Positions 1-14,359 of a DNA stretch of 64,000 nt are shown piece by piece. The position numbers were made by a program, and so were the translations under genes. The notes under the pieces are model-generated. The model did not search any database and had not been told where the DNA came from. It saw nothing but the letters and a program-made list of their open reading frames with translations. Location of the stretch: contig JAWZSP010000001.1 in the NCBI GenBank assembly GCA_034401135.1, positions 4,836,001 through 4,900,000 on the forward strand, written 5' to 3'. Numbering within the stretch: the first letter of the stretch is position 1; every line of letters starts with the position of its first letter. This DNA comes from Volutella citrinella (taxonomy: Eukaryota; Ascomycota; Sordariomycetes; Hypocreales; Nectriaceae).

Positions 1-2361
1 ACTGTACAATACATACTCACTTTCACATCCAAGTCAGTACCTCGCGGTCGGTTGGGTCTGTTTGTTTGACAAGCTGTGCGAATGCTGAGCAGGTTGACCC
101 AGCAGTAAAGTTTACTTCATGTGATGATGTCAACACTAGAGTGTTCTATTTTAATTCGGTCTTATTATAGCAACACGCTCTATTTACCAACACAATTTTT
201 ATGCTATTTGGCGGACTCTTGCTCAGTCGAACAGCACTCATGACCTCAATTCACGGTGTAGGGTAATTACAATCCTTGAGATGTTGGATGAAGGGCGACA
301 CCAATGTTCATATTCCCGTTGGCTGTCGGAGACCATTCGACTCGAGCCTAAAAATTCCTCCGAAGAATGACGCGAATACCTGAGACAGTCGTAGAAAAAC
401 TGGTGAGGCAACATGCCCCAAGTGCAGCTGACGTCTGGCTTGAATTGGGGTCCACGGGTAGCACTATTTCCGGGAAGTCCTAGACGAAACCTGGACAAGT
501 CCTAGAAATAAGTGCGGTTGTAAGCCGGCGGTACGTCACCAGTACCTTGAGGTGGCTTTGGCGAAAGTGACACCGGCTCGGGCTCTCCTTGGGGTATGTT
601 AGCCTTGCTGCATAAAATAAGATACTACTAAATATCCCACAGAAACTTCATTTACTTGGAGAGAGGACCAAATTTCAAGAGAAAACGGCTGGCTGTGTGG
701 GCTATAGTAACCTAGGGCCTGCAGATCTATGGACACCATCAACATTGGTACAGGTAATAATCCCAAGATAACTCATTACATCAATCGCTGGAAAGATCTT
801 ATTATCTGAACGCTGTGCACACTGAGCCTGGGCTGATAATTTGGAATTCATTTACTTTGGTGTTTTGGGCACTGGAATCGGACATGCTGCCTCAGCTTAC
901 ACGCTGATTATTATTCTGTGCACACAAGTCCTTCGTTTCGCTGCCTACCAGTACCAGCACCTCCAACACCAACATTGGCAGGCAGTGCACAGGACTTGGC
1001 CTTGGTAAAGGACAGTCAAGGCCGACTTCAACGTGCGGCAAACATATCATAAATAAGCGGAAAGAGACTGGCCGAGGACATCCACAAACGCGAACAATCG
1101 GGCGCACAAACCAGCGCGGCACACACCAGGCACGCTTCGTGTTTTGTGTCCCTGTACTGCGCCGTCCAGGCAAATAAACACACACAGGGGGGTCGTTTTG
1201 GAGCCGTCTCAACCGTCTCAAGCCCAAGCTCCTGCACCAAGCCGCTTCTTGGCCTACCTATCTACCTACGGTACCTATTGTTGGGCCCCTCTTCCGTCTT
1301 GTGCTGGTGGTGCCTAACTCCCAGACGCTTGTTGCGTGCATGAGGGAGAGGAGCAAACAGGTATTATTGACTGGACAACCGAAAGGCAAGTGTACCTTGG
1401 GTTCAGGTCGAGGTGTGGAAGGTAACAACTTGAAGAAGTGGCAGCAGGTACCAGGTAGGTACAGACGGGTGGGCAACGTCGATCGCCTTCCAGACCCCTT
1501 CTGACCCGATCCATTTCACTAGTTGCTGATTCTTTGCTACCTTGGGTACCTATAGGGCCTTAACCTGGGCATCTCCATCGTCACTTATCGCGTGAACATC
1601 AAACGCAATAGTTTTCCTTCTCCATTTTTATGTCGCTGCCTGACCTTTTTATGGTCTGTTTGGCACCGTAACAGCGAAGTACCACTCGACGATTACCCAA
1701 CACCAGCCGACCCACCCAAGAGACTGATTGCCAGGGCGCGCGAAACACGGCTTGCACGGGCAGCTCATCGCTGCAGCCAGCCTCCAACAGGGCTCCAGGA
1801 CGTTCCATTTGGTGCCAAGCTGACTGTCCAGTGGGCTCATCAGCTCCTGTCAGGCTATCATCCATACCAGCCCAGTACTTTGAGCTGTACCTCTCCCTTG
1901 CTGGCTCCAAGGTACTACCTACAGGTACTAGCTGAAGCTTACCGCTACCTTACCCCATATGCAAAACAGAAAACCCCGCCAAAAGCCCAAAGCCTCGCTC
2001 CCCCCCCCCAACCTCGATTTCACCACTGACGACATCTCTCACCACACCACCTTCCCCCCTTCCTTTCTCCTCCTCTACCACCTCCTCACCTGCTTCAGCA
2101 GTGCACCCGACGACCGGCGAACCGATCGCCCGCCCGCACATCGTCGTCCTCGCCCACGCTCACGCTCTTGCAGCTGTTGCGCCCCGCGCCCTTGTCTCGA
2201 GACGCCCCCCTTCTTCCCCTCTCGTATCCGGCCGAATCCCGCCACTTTGCCTGGAGCAAGCCACAAAGTGCGTCCACCTTTGACACCGATTTGCGTCGCC
2301 GGACGCCCACGCCCTCCTCTCCCGTCGTCTCGCGCGTACGCAACGCGCCCACGCTGCTGCT
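1..2361. other. Gene-free left flank and PKC upstream/leader region
   Basis: No convincing gene was seen; the open frames here are short and lack domain-like composition. The first kilobase is comparatively AT-rich. From about 1250 to 1950 there are repeated TACCTAC/GGTACCT-type elements. The last 400 bases before the kinase start are strongly pyrimidine-rich (C/T runs from about 1990 to 2110), as is common in fungal core promoters and 5' leaders. An open frame from about 1959 to 2369 overlaps the kinase ATG in another frame and could be an upstream ORF only if transcription starts far upstream. Confidence 0.5.
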
Positions 2362-6021
<3,660 letters not shown>

Positions 6022-6600
6022 GAGCCTGCCGATGAAATTGATGACGAGCATTCTGCGAGCTTACGGAGTCGCGGCGACGAAAAGGTCTTGCCTATCGGAT
6101 ACCCATGAGCGATGGCTGGACAGCAAGACGCCGTGACGGGTTGATGTCGATGGACTGCGGTGCTGCCTTTCGTTGATGCATGCCTCGCGCCCCATCTTCG
6201 TTATTGTTTTATTCCCCCCTTGGTTGTGTGTGGGTGTGAAGGAGTGATTGAGTGTTTATTAAGCAGCGGTGACACATAAATTTGTGTGAGAGGGAATCAT
6301 TGACGGGACAGGAGCGAAGGCAACATGCACAACTGCTTAATAGACGAGAAAAAGAGCCGACTTTTATGCTTTTTGGAAGAACATGGACAGCGTCCCCCCG
6401 ATGCATAGAGCGTAATGCGTAGAGTGCAATGTGCTACTATCATGAGACGTAGAAAGATACAGTCACATGGCAGGATAATTGAGCAACACACGAAGGGGGA
6501 CGAGGGTATTGGCATATAATAATTTTTTTTTATTCCCCATCCTCATTCTAACTTGGTATTATGACGGCGTTAGTTTATGACGGCGATTGTGTGGCTCTAT
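6022..6600. other. Convergent 3' intergenic region
   Basis: Lies between the 3' ends of the protein kinase C gene (plus) and the acyl-CoA dehydrogenase gene (minus). It should hold both 3' UTRs. An AT-rich stretch with a T-run occurs near 6515-6535. No gene is seen. Confidence 0.6.
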
Positions 6601-8212
6601 CTATTGGGTATACTCCTTCTGCAAGAGTTTGGCAATGGTGTTTAGCCTATGAATGGTTAGTATATTTGCACAACGAGTAGAGATGGTTGGGGGACGGCGG
6701 AAGAGACTTACTGGATGTTGCTGGTTCCCTCGTAGATGGCACCGATCTTGCTGTCACGCCAGAACTTCTCGGCGAGCCCCTCGCGGACGAAGCCCATGCC
6801 ACCCATCCACTCGATGGCGAGGCCGCTGACGCGCTGGGCGATCTGGGACGAGTAGAGCTTGGCCATGGCGGCATCGCGGATGAAGTCCTCGCCGGCCTCC
6901 TTCTTGCGAGCGGCGTTGTAGACCAGGGCGCGGGCGGCGGAGAGCTCGGTGTAGCACTGGGCGATCTGGTGCTGCATGCCCTGGAACTCGCCGACGAGCT
7001 GGCCAAACTGGCGACGGTCGTTCCAGACGTAGCGGACGGCGTTCTCGAAGGCGCCGAGGGCGAGGCCGGTCATCTGGGCGGCGATGCCGATGCGGCCCTC
7101 GTTGAGGAGGCTGATGGCGTACTTGTAGCCCTGGCCGCGCTCGCCGAGGATGTTTTCCTTGGGGATGACGACGTCGTCAAAGTTGAGGACGCAGGTGCTG
7201 CTGGCGCGGATGCCGAGCTTCTTCTCCTTCTTGGCGATGGAGAAGCCGGGGGTGTCCTTCTCGACGATGAAGGCGGTGATGCCCTTGTAGCCCTTGGAGG
7301 GGTCGAGGTTGGCGAAGACGATGAAGACGCCGGCCTCCATGGAGTTTGTGATCCACATCTTGCTGCCGTTGATGGTGAAGCCGTCGGCGGTCTCGGTGGC
7401 CTTTGTGGCCAGGGCGAAGGCGTCGGACCCGGACACGGGCTCGGACAGGCAGAAGGAGGCGACAGTGTCGGTGGCCAGGCGCGGGAGCCACTTCTCGCGG
7501 ACGGCGGGCGACCCCCACTTGAGGAAGGCGGTGTTGCAGAGCGTGTTGTGGACGTCGACCATGACGGAGACGCTGGGGTCGGCGCGGGCGAGCTCCTCGA
7601 TGGCGATGATGGCGGCGGTGAAGTTGGCGCCGGCGCCGCCGTACTCCTCGGGGATCTCGATGCCCATGATGCCCTGCTCAAACAGCTTCTCGACCACGGC
7701 GGGGTCCATGGCCTCGGCCTCGTCCATGTCGCGCGCGCGGGGCAGGATCTCGTCGGTTGCGAACTTGGACACGGCGTCGACCATGGACGCCTCGAAGTCG
7801 GAGAGGTGGCTGATGGGCGTGGGCGGGATGTCGGTGATGTCTATGGCATCGTTGCGACGGGGAGCGGTGGTTGAGAGGGCTCGGGCGGAGGAGGAGGAGA
7901 GGGAAGTGCTGTAGAAAGCTCCAGGTCAGCCCGTGGCCTTGTGGCATGGTTGGTTCACGTCGCCGTATAAGCAGGTCTGGGGCATATATGTAGGTGCATT
8001 TGCCAATGCCGAGCTCGAGGATTGATCGACCCAGCCAGGCTTAATCAAGACCGGTGCGCGGCAAAGCCAATGGGAGAGAGGGGGATCCAAGTCTCTTACA
8101 TGTTGGTACGGCGGAGTGGCATCGACCTGCAATTGGCGGCGACGGTCCGCTGCGACAGGGTGCAGCCTCGCTTCAGAGCTGGGCGCAGGGCGCGGGCAAG
8201 TGGAGACGACAT
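6601..8212 (-). CDS. Short/branched-chain acyl-CoA dehydrogenase, mitochondrial
   Basis: FAD flavoenzyme that introduces a 2,3 double bond into short or branched acyl-CoA, passing electrons to ETF in beta-oxidation or isoleucine/valine breakdown. Inferred exons on the minus strand are 8212-8100, 7908-6712 and 6646-6601, giving about 451 residues. The first exon encodes an Arg/Ser-rich mitochondrial presequence with no acidic residues. The central region carries the family blocks (a FCLSEP substrate/FAD segment, the WITNS motif, and a C-terminal IEWMGGMGFV block). The terminal GAIYEGTSNIQ carries the expected catalytic glutamate (about residue 431). The last short exon supplies the usual QLNTIAK tail; without it the reading frame would stop at the intron. 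The MGGMGF/YEGTSNIQ context resembles ACADSB (2-methylbutyryl) and butyryl-CoA dehydrogenases; exact chain-length specificity cannot be read from sequence. It is divergently paired with the uS12m gene. Confidence 0.93.
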
Positions 8213-8717
8213 GGCGGGATGGTGTTGTGAAGCCGTCGACGAGTCGTTTGGGCGGTCAATGGATCGGTGATGAAGAGGGGGATGCCGACCGATGAGGGCA
8301 GATTGGCAGGGGGATGTGCGGGAGAGAGAGGGAGAAGAGAGTTGCCAATCTGTCCGCCGAGGTTGCGCAAAGTCACAAGCCGTCAGGTGTAAGTTGGGGG
8401 GGGGGGCTGCTGAGTGAGACAAAAAGCTACTCCGCCGTCCACACACGGAAGCTGATGATGACAACGGGAAGGAGAGAGACGCTGGGAAAGAAAATGTTAT
8501 GAGAGAACAGGGTCCAGCCAGACACCGCCAACTACCGCCATCGTGCCGCCTTGCTGCTTGCATCTCAGCCATGTTACCCGGCGGGCCACGGTTGAAGCGG
8601 TTGTGCAGTACCACTCTCGGCTGGTAAGGGCCGAGGGTAGCCACCTTGGAGCGAACACTGAGTGGCCAACCGAACGCAACGGATGGCACATTGCGGGGAG
8701 GACCGGGGATTAGCCGG

Positions 8718-8725
8718 TGACGTCA
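8718..8725. promoter_or_regulatory. CRE-type palindrome TGACGTCA
   Basis: Perfect 8-base palindrome of the kind bound by bZIP (ATF/CREB) factors. It sits 506 bases upstream of the acyl-CoA dehydrogenase ATG and 350 bases upstream of the uS12m ATG. A function is inferred only from the match. Confidence 0.4.
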
Positions 8726-8905
8726 AAAGACGGCGCCGGCCCGGGGCTGAGTCCCGGTGGTGGCATGTGATTGACTCCCGGAAATGGTGGGGCGCACTGA
8801 CCAGCACGGAAATCGGCAGATCAGAAGCGCCGAAAATGCTACACCAGTGTCTGGCTGACTTAGTCAGCCGAACTCCCCCTTCCTGGAGCTTTTGGCAGGT
8901 CCGGC

Positions 8906-8913
8906 CACGTGAC
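8906..8913 (+). promoter_or_regulatory. CACGTGAC E-box upstream of uS12m
   Basis: A CACGTG core followed by AC, 162 bases before the uS12m ATG. The same octamer recurs upstream of PAT1 and EXO5 in this window. Cbf1-type bHLH factors bind this core in yeasts. Confidence 0.4.
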
Positions 8914-9074
8914 ACAGCTTGAGCCGCGACGCCAGGGGACCCGTTCGAGATTTTGAAGCAATTGGGCTGAGCAGCGCAGCGGAATCGAGGTCTTTCGGAC
9001 GACCAGCTCCTCAATTGCAACGCAACCCCCCCGGCGCCGACCCTCGAACGCAAATCTCGAAGCGCCTGCCCACC

Positions 9075-9744
9075 ATGGTCGGGTCCATTGTCCGCCAGCT
9101 CTTCTCCCCGGCGACCCGGCGCCCGATCGCCGCCGCCCTGAGCACACCACCGCCGAGCCGCACCATCCTGTCCGCCGCCGTACGACCTCTACAGCCCTCC
9201 TTCTCCTCCTCCGTCCTGTCCTCCGCCCGCGCCTTCAGCACCACCCCGGCGCGCTCCGCCACCCTCAACCAGGTTCTGCGAGGCATCCGCAAGGGCAAGC
9301 GCGCCCGCCACGCCGTCTCGCCCGCGCTCGCCAACACGCGGTGCCCGGCCCTCAAGGGCGTCTGCCTGCGTGTGGGCGTCGTCCGGCCCAAGAAGCCCAA
9401 CTCTGGCGAGCGAAAGACCGCTCGTGTCAAGCTCTCCACCGGCGCCGTCATCACTGCCTACATCCCCGGCGAGGGCCACAACATCCAGCAGCACAGCGTG
9501 GTCCTCGTTCGCGGCGGCCGTGCTCAGGATTGTCCCGGTGTGCGATATCACCTCGTCCGTGGAGCGTTGGATCTGGTATGTGGTTTTCTGATGTTTCTTT
9601 CCACGATGGGGAGAACTCTCCCATCACCCAATTGACCTGTTTTGAATCTACTTACTGACATCTTTCCAGGGCGGTGTTGCCAGCCGAACTACGAGCCGAA
9701 GCAAGTATGGTACCAAGAAGCCCAAGAAGGCCACTCTTGGATAA
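9075..9744 (+). CDS. MRPS12: Mitochondrial small-subunit ribosomal protein uS12m
   Basis: Homologue of bacterial ribosomal protein S12, placed at the decoding centre of the mitochondrial small subunit. Exons 9075-9575 and 9670-9744 give about 191 residues. The first 60 or so residues are rich in Ser, Ala and Arg and look like a mitochondrial import presequence. The body then follows the S12 pattern: TLNQVLRG near the start, [13 protein letters not shown] (the conserved PNSA-type loop), AYIPGEGHN, and [16 protein letters not shown], ending in [17 protein letters not shown] encoded by the second exon. The length excess over bacterial S12 is accounted for by the presequence. Start choice rests on the first in-frame ATG before the presequence, within ACCATGG, a good context. 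Confidence 0.96.
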
Positions 9745-10192
9745 ACCTTCTCTCAATTGAGTTGGAGAGCGTATGAGGAATCATGTCCAGGCCAGTGAGC
9801 TAATGGAGGGCCGGAAGGGGTGAATTATAGAGGGACATATTACGGAGTAAAACTGGCAACCTATGCCATGTAACCCATATTGTACAATATCGAATCAACT
9901 ATACAAAACTACACCATACACGGTATGCCAGCGACGAATGGGATCCCAATAAGCAGATTGATTGATTGATTCATATACATCTACGTGACCAAAGCTGTCC
10001 AAAGTTGTTTCAGACCCAGACGCCGCTTTTTGTTTTGCCATTTGTTTAAAACATTCATCGATAACCCTTGTTGCTGCCGTAGCCCCCATCATGCGGTCCA
10101 GAAGTGGGGGATCTTCTCATCTGCTGAGTGACTATTACAATGGATATGGCTTTATAAAAAGTACAATCGGACCGCACAGCCAATACACCATT
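9745..10192. other. Convergent 3' intergenic region
   Basis: Between the 3' ends of uS12m (plus) and the mannosyltransferase (minus). AT-rich and presumably 3' UTR sequence; it contains a short ATTG repeat near 9957-9972. No gene is seen. Confidence 0.6.
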
Positions 10193-11700
10193 TTAGCCTT
10201 GTTGAGCCTCGTAGCCCGCAGGCTTCTCCATGTTGTTGAGGTCGTAGTAGCGGGAGGTGCCTGATTGTTTATTAGTCTTCCTTCATGCCATGCGGGGGGC
10301 AAGGAATCAATGCTTACAAGAGTAGCCCTTCCAGTCAAAGTTGTCCTTGGGGTTGCAGTGGCAGCGGAGGTCAAGGCGCTTCTGCTCGCCAGTGGGACAG
10401 TGAGTAAAGGGGACGTGATAGTAGGCGATGTCGTTGAAGAAGTGAACCTCGTCCTTCTTGAGGAGGAGACCGGCGGCGATGGAGTGGACGGGAGCATCAC
10501 CCCATCGCTCGTAGAAGAAGCCACCATCCTGGTCGAGCGACTCAAAGAAATCGATGTAAGGCTTGCTTCGAAGCCATTCCAAGCTGCCGACCTCGAAGTT
10601 GGACCACTATGATGGATTAGCAAGTCGCGCAAACAAAATGATTGAGTGGGGTGTGGGGAATCTTACAAAGTGGCACTTGTTGTACGTCTTGCCGCCATCG
10701 TCGCTGAGGAAAGCCATCGAGTTATCCTCGGAAATGTGCTCGGGGTGGTTCTGCATGAACTTCTTGGTGCTGTCCCAGAGCGTGGGGATGGTGTCGATGT
10801 ACTCGTAAAGGCTGAGAACGAAGCTGTACTTCTTCTTTTGCTCATGCATGACACGGAAGGGGTCGTAGTGGATGTCGCAGAAGAGCTTGATGGACGGCTC
10901 AACTCGCCAGTAGTATTCGTAGTTCATCATGAGTTCCTGGCGGAAGAAGAAGCCCGACTCGAAGCGGCACATGTGGCGGTAGCTGACGGAGTCACCATAA
11001 ATGATCTTGCGCTCCTTCATGTCCTCACGGACCTTCTTGGCCCTGTCCTGGTCGATCCAGTCGGGGAATGACCAGTGTTCCTGGGGGATGAGGCCGTAGA
11101 AGGTCTTGCCAGATACCAGGGAGGTAGTGACCTTCTTGAAGGTCTCATCAAAGGGCTTATCATTCAGGAAAACCCAGTCGTAGTGGTATCGGCGGTTGAA
11201 TCGATCCTCGACCTGGCGAATGGACTCGGCAATGTCCCAGACGTCGCTGTTACGAGCCAGGGTGACGAACGTTGCGTTCATACGGGGGCCGGGCGCATCG
11301 GCTTGAAGGTCGTTCCAGCCGGCGTCCTTGGGGGTCATGGCCATGGGAGCGTCGACCTTTCCGAGACCGGGCTTCTGGGCATCGATCTCATTCTTGGTCA
11401 GTGAATCCCCGGTCGAGGGGGTGTTGGCTTGGGGAAGGCCGTTGACGCTGCCAGGGCCGCCGCCTTGCTTGATGCCTCCAGCAGCAGGCGGGGGAACCTG
11501 GCTTCCGGGGACGGGTCGCTGACCGAGACCGTTGGGGATCGACACGGTATCGTATTTCGAGTTGGAGAAGAAATAAAAGAGGGTGAGTCCCTGGCAGGAG
11601 AAGGTCAGTGGGTGGCAACGGCGGAGGCATCGGGCGAACAGCTACTTACGAAGAGCGCAAGCGCAATGTAGCGCACATAGCGGACGCTTCCGGTCGCCAT
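10193..11700 (-). CDS. Alpha-1,2-mannosyltransferase, KRE2/MNT1 family (GT15)
   Basis: Golgi type II membrane glycosyltransferase that transfers mannose from GDP-mannose in alpha-1,2 linkage onto O- and N-linked glycans. Inferred minus-strand exons are 11700-11650, 11590-10667, 10606-10318 and 10260-10193, giving about 443 residues, close to the length of yeast Kre2. There is a short cytoplasmic head, a hydrophobic anchor (about residues 10-25, ending before SNSKYD) and a Pro/Gly-rich stem. The catalytic region shows [10 protein letters not shown], the HYDWVFLND block, [21 protein letters not shown], and YNKCHFWSNFE, the last formed across intron 2 and typical of GT15. The C terminus has [10 protein letters not shown] and the final CTSRYYD. 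Fungi carry several paralogues, so no specific member name is given. Confidence 0.93.
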
Positions 11701-14359
11701 GGCGATTGATTGTCGACGAACGAGCCGACTTGATTAAATGCTGTGGAGGAGGAACAAGATTTTGTCGCTTGCTGCCGTGTGCTGAGGCGACTGGCTAAGG
11801 GGTGAAAAAGCGTGGCAAAAGGAAGCTACTGGGCGACGTGGCTTTCTGTTACCATGATAATGCGCAGATGCGCTGAAGGATCTGGCAAGCAAATGCCAGG
11901 AAGAGGCCAGGGAATCGGGGTCGAATCTGTTCGTTTAGGAACAAGATGGAAGGAGAGAAAAGGAAGATGGAGAACAGAGTGTCTGCTGCTTCGTATCTGG
12001 GGGACGGCAGGAGCGAGCCTATGATCGCCAGAGTGGAATGGCAAGGGTGCTGCGAGGGTACCTGAGGGAAGTGCGATGCGCTATTGCAGACTGCATCCCC
12101 CACTATACGGCACAGAGTTGGGCGCTAGTGGTAACAGCCGGGTACCAGTAAGGTACTTCTGGAGCCGTGCAGACGTACGGGCAGCTCACACAGGTACATT
12201 CGCCCACGTAATGAGGAAAGTGCATGCGACACGAAATGATGGTGTTCGAGTGGTGTGCATTTAACTTCCAGCTTATTACTTGTACGGAGGAGAAGGGCGA
12301 TGGAACCCATCGACCTTGATGGGGTACGGTCCTACCTCTCCGTTGTGCGCCCATTTGTCGTGGACCTGCGTAAACCTCAATGGCTCTACGTAGTACAGTA
12401 CTCGTCATGGACGGACTGTATCAGGTGCTTGCCAGTCAGTGGCAAGTGACAACAGGGAGATTCGGGATGCGGGGTGTAGTGAGCCGCGAGCGACGCGTCC
12501 TGAATCCGCGTAAACGGAGGAGTAGTTGATTAGATCTTGGGAGGAGGGGGGTGCTATCAGGGGAGAGTGCTTATGCCACCAAGGGAGGAGGCCCCATTCG
12601 AAATTTCGAATCCCTTTCGACCCTCTCCGCTGCAAGGAGTCGTACGCCGTACCAGCCGTTGCTACACGTAGCAGTCCTGTGCAGTGTTCCGTATTGAAGA
12701 CGCGTCAACAGGGGTATAGGCCATGTGGAAGCCAGATACGGACTAGATAGATACCTTGGTCTCATGTAAGAACACAGCACCGGATTTCAGCAGCGGAGGG
12801 CCTTGGGGGAATAAAAGGGGAGGCCCCTGTCCCTTCCATTGATGGGGTTGCAGGCCACGAAACGTGACGCAGTGCATTGACAGATGTTAAGACATGTCAA
12901 AGCGGATTTCACCCAGCCCTTGAAGGTTTCCATGATAAACACAATCTCCAAGACGACGAAAACTAGAGTGCAATTAAAAAAAATCGAGCAAAATACCAAT
13001 CCATGATCGCCTGGATATTCTTGCCCAGACTACTGGTTGACCCACCGCTTGACTCTCCAGCAGGCAATGTACTGCTCAGGTACATCAGCGCCACGTCCAA
13101 GATGGCCTTAGCCAAGCCTTTGGAATGATTGGCCCATTTGCCGGTTCAGCTAGTGCGCCGATGTGGCAGACAATTGCAGAACTGGCATCTGGAACGGACC
13201 CAGTGGGCTCTCAGGGGTATGTGCGGCGTCACAGCAGACAGCTCTATTGTTTCTCTCCTGCCCTGCCCCTTTTGAGCCTCGTCCGCTCAATAATGGAGGT
13301 GTTCCCTGGACTATCGGCGGCCGAGCCGGGATTCCCAAAGAGTCTTTGCGCCCTTAGGCTGGGTGGGGCTCCCGTCCTTGGCGTAAAAACGATACGAGTT
13401 CTTGCCTTGCGAGCTGACCATGGTGGCAGTTGCGTAAGATTTGCATAATTTCCGAAAGGCCCTTTTATGCACCCGTTTCTGATGGAGTGAGCAGAGCAGC
13501 GACTCTCTTTTTCAGCAACATGGGTTCTGCCTCACAATGGTTGTTTGAAACGGAAGCCCAACACCCTCAATTGCGAGAGACACGAAGCAAGTTGAGCCCT
13601 CCATTTGTTTGGCCTTCCAGAAGCCGTCGGCAACACAGAGAAAGCCGATTCCTAGAAATTCACCTTTCAAATATTATGCGTCTCGACCACAGCAAAGTTG
13701 CCTCCCTCTATTGTGACAAGGTAGGAAGCCACTCTTCAAGCAACGAGACGCTCCATGCCGGGTACCAGTGTCGGTGAGAGAAGCCGCAATAACGTCAACA
13801 ACCAACGGCCAGCGCTCTGGCAACTCATGCAACTCATGCCAGCAGATGGGATGGGTGGCACGACTCTATCTGGACATATCGGGCCAGTCCTTCCCAGCAA
13901 TAGACCAAGTTGTGACCCTCGCTCCATGTCATGAGACTTTCGATGCAGCCTCCTCCGACACATTTTCGGACTCCTCGCCAAACCCCCCAGCCGTCCAACA
14001 ACATGTTGGACGCCAAGATTGCCGATCCCCAACCCCCCGACACCAGCTGAGCCGGTGTGCAGCAGCTCTCACTCATATGTAGTACGGTGCACGAGGCGGC
14101 TGCATGGCGCTCTGAAAGAACAAATCAAACACCGTAATTCCCCAGCCTGACGCGGTGCTCGAGGGCAAGAGTTGGATGTTGGCCGCCCAGGGCGGCCCAT
14201 TACCATCCATGTATTCGCTCCGCAATCTGGCGCCCCGCTCCTCACTGATGCACATCCAACTGTCAATCTTTGGTTGCCTCTGCATCGTCTTCTCTGCTAC
14301 TGCCGTATGTGCGCCCAATATTCCATGTAGGCAGTTCGTTCTGTGGCCTAGAATCCGGC
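11701..14359. other. Long divergent intergenic region
   Basis: 2.66 kb between the mannosyltransferase (minus) and the Helo-like/TPR/Hsp70-like gene (plus). Open frames here are short, overlap on both strands and show no recognisable domain. Presumably promoters and 5' leaders, but the length leaves room for a non-coding RNA or a very degraded gene that I cannot identify. Confidence 0.5.

Larger units (their letters stand above)
8213..9074. promoter_or_regulatory. Divergent promoter between two mitochondrial-protein genes
   Basis: An 862-base region separates the start codons of the acyl-CoA dehydrogenase (minus) and uS12m (plus). It contains a perfect CRE-type palindrome at 8718-8725, a CACGTGAC E-box at 8906-8913, and a run of ten G at 8397-8406. 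Whether either site works is not shown by sequence alone. Confidence 0.5.

Noticed and set aside
6687..7874. 395-codon plus-strand frame opposite the acyl-CoA dehydrogenase
   Set aside because: Composition is Gly/Asp/Val/Ala-repetitive, as expected for the antisense of a GC-rich coding exon with strong third-position bias; the sense strand has clear family motifs.
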